A stretch of DNA of 64,000 nt from Phaeotremella fagi (taxonomy: Eukaryota; Basidiomycota; Tremellomycetes; Tremellales; Phaeotremellaceae): positions 1,307,586 to 1,371,585 of the forward strand of contig BCHU01000007.1 of NCBI GenBank assembly GCA_001599715.1. The letters run 5' to 3'. Under the pieces are notes generated by a model, which saw only the letters and a list, made by a program, of their open reading frames with translations, ran no database searches and was not told the origin of the DNA. Of the stretch, positions 57,374-64,000 are shown piece after piece. Within the stretch, counting starts at the first letter, position 1; every line of letters starts with the position of its first letter. The position numbers were made by a program, and so were the translations under genes.

Positions 57374-57699
57374 GGTACAAAAGAAGCTCGGTCTTAATCC
57401 ATATCCTGTGATTTCAGGCGTTGTATATGTGGAACTGGTCGTCCAGAGTTGATTTTTTCTCTCCAGTGATCGCTATATCTGTTTCTGACTGATTGGCAAG
57501 ACTCCTAGTACGTTTATTGAAATAGATATAATATGTTAGTTATAGCTAATCATACAAAATGTGAGCCATTAAAATACTTGGGTTACAACCCAAAAACGGA
57601 GTTCCCCCAATCTCCACCTCCAAGAAACTGACTCGTTAGCAAGCAATCTTTTTTTTTCTGTTTGTTTTCTTATCATTCTACTACAGTATCATAGAAAAG
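57374..57699. promoter_or_regulatory. Divergent promoter region (NIPA-like / PRO2)
   Basis: About 325 nt between start codons, with a T run (57650-57658) close to the PRO2 ATG. No defined site recognised. Confidence 0.45.
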
Positions 57700-59316
57700 A
57701 TGGCAGAATCATCAACGAATCCATCTGAAATCATCGCTAAAGATGCTAGATTAGCCTATGAGGAATCACAACTCTTAGACCCATCTGAGAGGAATTTGGC
57801 TTTGGGATTTATCAGGGATGTGTTGAATGAATCCAAGGATGCGATTCTGGAGGCTAACAAGAAAGATATGGAGGTGAGTCGTAGCGGAATCCCAACATTG
57901 AATGGTTACGATGAGCACTGAAAGCTGACGTTTACAGACCGCCAAACCCCTCGTTGACGCTGGTAAACTCTCATCCTCCTTGTACTCCCGTCTAGACCTA
58001 TCTCGACCAGGTAAATTCGAAGCCATGTTAAAAGGGATCGAAGATGTTGCAGGTTTACCCACTCCAACTGGGATCGTTACTTTTGCGAAGGAATTGAATC
58101 AAGGTTTGGATCTTTATAGGGTTACATGTCCTATTGGTGTTTTACTGGTTATCTTTGAAGCTAGACCTGAGGTCGTCGTTAATATCGCTGCGTTGGCTAT
58201 CAAATCGGGTAAGTGGGATGGAACTATTGTATTCAATTTAGCTCGTACTAACACCAAACCCCAGGCAACGCAGCAATCCTCAAAGGAGGCAAAGAATCTC
58301 TCCAAACCGCCAACCTCCTCTCCAAACTAATCTCCCAAGCCCTAAGCAAAACCCTCATCCCCTCGAATTTCATTCAAACAGTCTCAACACGATCTGAAAT
58401 CTCGTCTCTACTGTCTCAAGATCGATATATCGATCTGGTGATGCCAAGAGGTGGGAACGAGTTGGTTAACAGTATCAAGAATAATACTAGGATCCCGGTT
58501 ATGGGTCATGCTGATGGGATTTGTTCGGTTTATTTGGATGAGGGGGCTGATGAGGTTAAAGCTGTGAGAGTTAGTGTGGAATCTAAGGTGGGTGGGGGTT
58601 TTTCATGACGAAATTTTTTTGGTTTGATTTCCCAACTCTCCCTCTCTTCCCATTGATCTTGATCTTTCTTCTCCATTTCGTTCTGCATATCTCCTCCGAA
58701 CTCATCACTAACACCACCCCAGATAAATTACATGGCCGCGTGTAATTCCGCAGAAACCCTGCTAGTGCACGAATCGCATCTCACCACCCTCTGGCCAAAA
58801 GTAGCCAGTGCCCTAATGAACCAAAAAGTAACCCTCCTCTGCGATCCATCAACTCTAACTCCAATCTCATCCCTCCCACTCTCCCCAAAATTCGTCCAAC
58901 CCTCCACAGAGGAAGATTACAAAACCGAATTCCTAGGACCTACCATGGCGATCAAATCCGTTAGCTCAGTCGACGAAGCGATAAAACACATCAACAGTCA
59001 TGGATCCCATCACACCGATTCCATTATCACCGAGAACGAAAACAGTATAGTGAAATGGAATATGGGATTGGACAGTGCTAATTGTTTCGTTAACGCTTCC
59101 ACTAGGTTTAGTGATGGAACACGATATGGGTTAGGGACTGAGGTTGGGATTTCGACGGGGAAAACTCATGCGAGGGGACCTGTTGGGTTGGAGGGTTTGA
59201 TGATTTATAAATATTTGATGAGGAGTCGGGAGGGGAGGGGGAGTGTTATTCTGGATCATGAGGGGGATGGGGGGGTTGGGTATACTCATAGAGATATTGA
59301 TAGGGTTTTGCCATAG
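57700..59316 (+). CDS. PRO2: Glutamate-5-semialdehyde dehydrogenase (gamma-glutamyl phosphate reductase)
   Basis: Second step of proline synthesis: NADPH-dependent reduction of gamma-glutamyl phosphate to glutamate semialdehyde, in the cytosol. Exons 57700-57873, 57938-58208, 58265-58587, 58723-59316; 453 residues, usual length. Visible: RVTCPIGVLLVIFEARPEVV, KSGNAAILKGGKES, DLVMPRGGNELV, MGHADGICSVYLD, the catalytic cysteine in MAACNSAETLLVH and the C-terminal GTEVGISTGKTHARGPVGLE. Intron 3 (135 nt) is the longest intron in this gene. It converges with URA3. Confidence 0.96.
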
Positions 59317-59489
59317 TGGGAGGGGGGTGTTTGGTACTTATGAATTCCTGGCTTTTGGTCACGAGATAATGTTGATTGGGTTCTGATGAGAATTAATAAA
59401 TCAACACGTCTGTCTCCACATCTAGTTACTAATCCAATGAACTCTCTTATATGTACAAGCTTATCCTGATCCCCCTTGCTGGACCCCGC

Positions 59490-60422
59490 CTACGCCTTCA
59501 ATCTCTCCTCGTAAGCCTTCCAACCTTCAACCCTATACCTCTCAGCCTCATCCCTAACAGCCTGTTCCCCCTCAATCCCATAAATCCCCCGTCCAACAAT
59601 GATAACATCACATCCACTCCCTTTAACAACCTCCTGGGGTGTCCGATACTGTTGACCAAGTGTATCGGATTTACTAACCAACCCAACACCAGGTGTCATA
59701 ACTATCCAATCCTGACCACAATCCGTGTCAACTCTAGACATGGCGATGAAACCAACGACGAATTCTTGTCCGGCTTGTTGGGCCATTTGGAAAGCTTTGG
59801 CGGTGTAGGCTCCGGTGGCTAGGTTGCCTTTTGATGACATTTCCGCTAGGAGGATTAGGGCTCTGCCTAGGGGTTTACCTATTTTGGATAAGCCCGCGAT
59901 GATACCTTCTCCGGGGAGGGGGTGGGCGTTGGTTAGATGGGACCAGGACGCGATTTTGTGCACGCCTGAAGAGTATTGGAGGGAGACTGTGTTTCCTGGG
60001 GTAGGGTTAGATGGGATGTTTTATTGAAGGGAGATGGGAATCAAATAGCCCTTCGCTCGACTACTCACCGATATCAGCAAATTTCCTATCTTCGAAAATG
60101 ATGAAATCCAATTCATCAGATAACCTAACCAACTCCTCCGTGAGTGCAGGTGTATAATCTTCAATGATATCGATATGGGTCTGTGTTTGCATCAGTTCCA
60201 ATCTGACTCATCTTCAGACCAATAACCCACTTTAACCATACAAACGCTCTTCCCAACTCTTCTGACTATCTCCAAGACCTCTGCTGATTTGGTGACGTCT
60301 ACACTGACACATAGATTGGATCGTTTCGATTCCATGAGTTTGAGAAGACGTTTGGCGGTGGGGTTGACGTGCAGGTTCGCCCTTTCGCCGTAGGTTTTGA
60401 GGGTTGTTGGATGGGGTGACAT
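59490..60422 (-). CDS. URA3: Orotidine 5'-phosphate decarboxylase
   Basis: Last step of de novo UMP synthesis, decarboxylating OMP in the cytosol. Exons in coding order 60422-60231, 60180-60069, 59995-59490; 269 residues, typical for fungi. Visible: [37 protein letters not shown], the catalytic [13 protein letters not shown] (Lys and Asp pairs), [16 protein letters not shown], and [11 protein letters not shown] with VGRGIYG, the phosphate-binding end. Intron 1 interrupts after VCMVK, just before the [10 protein letters not shown] block. Divergent from the Lon gene. Confidence 0.97.
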
Positions 60423-60776
60423 GGTGGGACGCGATGGAGTAGAGGATATTTCAAGATAGATGTTCCTTCTGAGAATAGATATGACACTTGTTCCCCTTAT
60501 TACTTCTTTTGTAGCAGTGCGATCTGGATTAAAATTTAAAGCTGTGTGTCAAACCTCAAAGGAGTCTTGTCACCCATTCAAAGGACCCAAAGGACCCAAA
60601 GGATCCAATGAAACGCCCGAAAAACTTTATTTTAATTAGTACCCCTGTTTAAGTTATCTCCGGTAACCCGACACCCGACAGCGTGGTGGTGGTGGTGGTG
60701 AGAAGGTATTTGACGGTGTGAAACATCGTGTTGATAGCGACAACCATCCTTACAGTAACGACAAACAACATTCACA
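60423..60776. promoter_or_regulatory. Divergent promoter region (URA3 / Lon)
   Basis: About 350 nt. It has three AAAGGA(C/T)CC units in a row (about 60581-60607) and a GTG triplet run (60684-60701). Neither can be tied to a known regulator from sequence alone. Confidence 0.5.
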
Positions 60777-63700
60777 ATGACTTCCAATCAATTCTTACCT
60801 TCTTCACTACATCTCATACCTCTACCACGTCCTCTATTCCTCTATCCATTCTTATCTGTCAAACTACAACTCCCTATCTCCCACCTCGACACCATCTTAT
60901 CATCAATCAACGACGACAGGATCATCGGTGCTGTCCCCGTCATAGAAATAGATAGAAGAGTAGGAAGATGGGCATGTGGTATGTCCACTGATCACTCTCA
61001 GTACTAATCAAGAATCTAGCCGCTCGAATCAAGAGAATAGAGAAGATCGATGATGAAGCGATACTCACTTTTGAGGGATTGGTGAGACCACCCCAAGACC
61101 ATATCTAACACACTTCAAAGGCTAGAATCCGTCTCCCAAGATCCCTCCCACCAATCCTTCAAATCCTACCCCAAACCCCCCTCGCAAAAACGACATATTC
61201 CCTCCCACTCCCCTCTCCAAACCCAACCAGAGATTTGATTCCCCTAGCGAAACAATTGTTACCTTCTCAGCTCCATTCACGGATGTCAGGTATCCCAACG
61301 GGATTACTTTGCGATTTGTTGGTTTCGGTACTTGATGTCGATTGGGAGGTTAGGATTGAGTTATTGGGAATGTGGGATTTGGAGGAAAGGGTGGAGAGGG
61401 TTCAGAAGATTTTATTGGATATCCTATCTAGAAAAGATGGATCGGCAACCACTCAACCATCGAAAACACTAATCCCTCGTCCTAAACCCCCACCCAAAAC
61501 CCAAATCCAACCACATCAACCTATTCCCGAAGATCTGCAAAATATCAGCCAAAAATTCATGAAAAGGAATACAGAACTCACACCAACAGTCCGACAAACC
61601 ATCAAAAGGGAATTCAACAGACTGATGAAAATCCCCCAACAATCTGCTGAATACGGAGTAACAAGAACTTATATCGAATGGTTACTCGCGTTACCTTGGT
61701 TGAAGGTTAGTGAAACCCCTGAGAACGTTGATTTGGTTTCTGCGAGGATGATGCTGGATGATGATCATGAAGGTTTGGAGGAGGTTAAGAGGAGAGTTGT
61801 GGAGTATCTGGCTGTTCATCGGTATGTCCGTCTTTTCTTTTTGATTTGGAGTTGGGGCTGATCGTTTTGGGATAGGTTGAAAAAGAAATTATTTTTGGAG
61901 AATCAGAAAGAAATCGTTGATCCCACCAATGGTGCTGTTCATCAAAATGAGAATATTCTGGATCTCGTATCTACAGAAACAAGGAATGAGGAAACAGATA
62001 CCTCAGAAGACGCTCCCTCCACAAACGTTTTTCGTGATAAAGGACCAATCCTACTCTGTGAGTCTTAACTGGCTACGAATCTAACAGTTGTGATAGTGGT
62101 AGGACCACCCGGTGTCGGTAAAACGTATGTCCATCTCATGGAACCGTCAACTAATAAAACCTCCAGCTCTATCGCTCGTTCGTTAGCTTCAGCGCTTGGT
62201 CGTCGATTCCATAGAATCTCGTTGGGTGGGGTGAGAGACGAAGCTGAGATCAGGGGACATCGGCGAACGTAAGTCTCTGTTGTCTGTTAAGAGCTTGTTG
62301 ACATCAACTAATGTTGTTAGGTATGTTGGGGCATTGCCTGGATTGATAATGCAGGGTTTGCGTAAAGTGCAAACTTCAAATCCTTTGATTTTACGTAGGT
62401 TCCCTTTCAGTCTGTGAATGGCTTTTTGTCAGCTGATGGTTTTGGGTTAGTTGATGAAATTGATAAAAGTAGGTCTAAGACAGATATGCGTTCTTCAAAG
62501 AAACTGATATCTGTTAATCACTGTAGTTGGGAATTCTAATTACCATGGGGATCCTGCTGCTGCGCTTCTGGAAACACTAGATCCAGCTCAAAATTGGTCA
62601 TTCCACGATCAGTAAGTAACTGTCTGCACCTCAGTATCGTCAATTCATCATTTCTCACTACGGTTCTACACCTAACAACCCCCAGTTACCTAGGTGACGT
62701 CCCCCTAGATCTCTCCCAAGTTCTATTCATAGCCACCGCCAACACCCTCGACACCATCTCACCGCCTTTACTTGACAGATGCGAAATCATAGAATGCGGT
62801 GGATATCTAACAAACGAGAAGATCAGGATCTCCAAGAAATTCTTGATACCCAAACAAATCTCTGAGAACGGGTTGAAAGGTTTGGAATTGGATCTCGATG
62901 ATGGGGTCATTGGTAGGATTATCGAGGGTTATACTAGGGAGGTAAGTCATAATTAGGTTTCAGGTTGGGATATGATACTGATTACAGTTGTGTAGGCCGG
63001 CGTTAGGTCTCTTGAAAGAGAAATCGCAAAGATATGTAGGAAGAAAGCTGTAGATTATTCTTCAGAATCTCAACAGTACAATTCGAAAATCGATTTAGTA
63101 GAGCTGGAGAAAATCTTAGGAAAACCGAAATACGATTTAGAGGTTCGTGAAGAAATGCATCGTCCTGGTGTAGTCACGTTAGTTGCTTCCTTCGCGCCCT
63201 TTGCGGATAACCAACTAATGCTTCTCGTTAGTGGTCTAGCATATCGGGGTTCTGGTCAAGGCGGGATCTTGCTTCTTGAATCGTGTCTTTTACCTGGGGA
63301 GGGCAAGTTGGTGTTAACCGGGAGTTTGGGGGATGTGATTAAGGAAAGTGCTGAACTTGGGTTAAGCTGGGTAGGTGTTTATTTCATCCACTTTTCATAT
63401 TGGAGAGTTTAAACTTTGGGGTTTAGGTTAAATCGAAAGCTTTCGAATTGGGGATAACCACTCGACCGGAAGAAGATCCGATTAAAGGGATGAATGTTCA
63501 TGTAAGCTCAACCTTTTTCTGCAGACAGAAACTGAATCGTCGTTTCTAGCTCCATTTCCCATCCGGCGCAGTCAAGAAGGACGGTCCAAGTGCCGGAGTA
63601 GCTATTGTCCTTACCTTCCTGGGTTTACTTTTGGGAAGGAGTATACCTTCAACAACCGCTTTCACCGGTGAGATGACTTTACGCGGGGCTATGTGAGTGA

Positions 63701-63996
63701 AATAAAATAATTGATTCGGTTGGAGACTGATGAAGGGAATAGTACACCTGTTGGAGGGATTAAAGAGAAATTGTTAGGTGCCCATAGAGCTGGTATCACA
63801 AGGTACGTATGCATATACAACAAAGCAGAGCGGTGTATTGACGTAGCTTGACAGAGTATTTCTGCCAACTAGGAATGCTAAGGATGTAGGAGATGGGATT
63901 GGGGGATTGGAGATTGTCTATGTGGGGAGGATTGAGGAGTTGGTTAGGGAGGTTTGGGGAGTTGTTTTGAGGGATGAGAGGGAGGCTAGGATGTAG
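60777..63996 (+). CDS. ATP-dependent Lon protease, probably peroxisomal
   Basis: AAA+ serine protease for quality control. Fifteen exons: 60777-60978, 61020-61081, 61121-61821, 61876-62057, 62097-62124, 62167-62268, 62321-62394, 62451-62468, 62527-62611, 62686-62941, 62996-63370, 63427-63501, 63550-63692, 63743-63802, 63855-63996; 834 residues. N domain at 1 to about 270; Walker A GPPGVGKT, Walker B LILLDEIDK, sensor ATANT, arginine finger region; protease Ser in DGPSAGVA (about S734) and Lys in GGIKEK (about K775). There is no mitochondrial presequence, and the chain ends in Ala-Arg-Met, which fits the PTS1 pattern [SAC][KRH][LM]. An insert of about 50 residues before Walker A is also seen in peroxisomal Lons. 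Hence a peroxisomal location is likely, by inference. Confidence 0.93.
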
Positions 63997-64000
63997 GGGG

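Overview
The window is nuclear DNA of a basidiomycete yeast or fungus, most likely a tremellomycete of the Cryptococcus/Kwoniella type. This rests on the gene content (26S proteasome, mitochondrial import and translation, ER glucosidase I, peroxisomal-type Lon) and on dense short GT-AG introns, mostly 35-70 nt with CTRAY-like branch sites. Exons go down to 14 nt. Genes are compact and lie on both strands. I see no transposon, rRNA, tRNA or CRISPR array. The species call is inference. Exon coordinates were read by eye; the summed exon length of every spliced model is a multiple of three.

1-6.1 kb: 3' end of proteasome ATPase RPT1, an F-box protein, PAM17 and SDH2. 6.8-12.2 kb: three orphan genes, at least two of them tandem paralogs, around a gamma-glutamyltransferase-family gene. 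12.5-15.6 kb: ER glucosidase I. 16-19 kb: a tandem pair of orphan paralogs that share an intron and promoter elements. 19.5-20.7 kb: a Ser/Pro-rich protein. 21-22.9 kb and 31-31.8 kb: three divergent members of a cysteine-motif family. 23.3-25.2 kb: a continuous frame that joins a GCIP-like domain to a Mog1-like domain. 25.3-27.2 kb: mitochondrial EF-Tu. 28-30.7 kb: a fungal LtrA-type membrane protein.

32-41 kb: a small two-TM protein, the mitochondrial SAM carrier, glutaryl-CoA dehydrogenase, a short charged-tail protein, a Dal5-type MFS transporter and a Rossmann-fold epimerase-like protein. 41.4-44.9 kb: two tandem small membrane-anchored paralogs and a PQ-loop protein with a GC-AG intron. 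45-55 kb: an island of orphan genes around MTG2. It includes another tandem pair with a shared intron, a protein with an internal duplication, a 95-nt G homopolymer and a hexanucleotide repeat. 55.6-64 kb: a NIPA-type transporter, PRO2, URA3 and a Lon protease that ends in a PTS1-like tripeptide.

The conserved genes are mostly independent housekeeping loci. Many act in mitochondria: PAM17 and the SAM carrier in import and transport, SDH2 in respiration, TUF1 and MTG2 in translation and ribosome assembly, GCDH in lysine/tryptophan breakdown. No operon-like pathway is apparent. The less described material is the set of orphan tandem families and the GCIP-Mog1 fusion.
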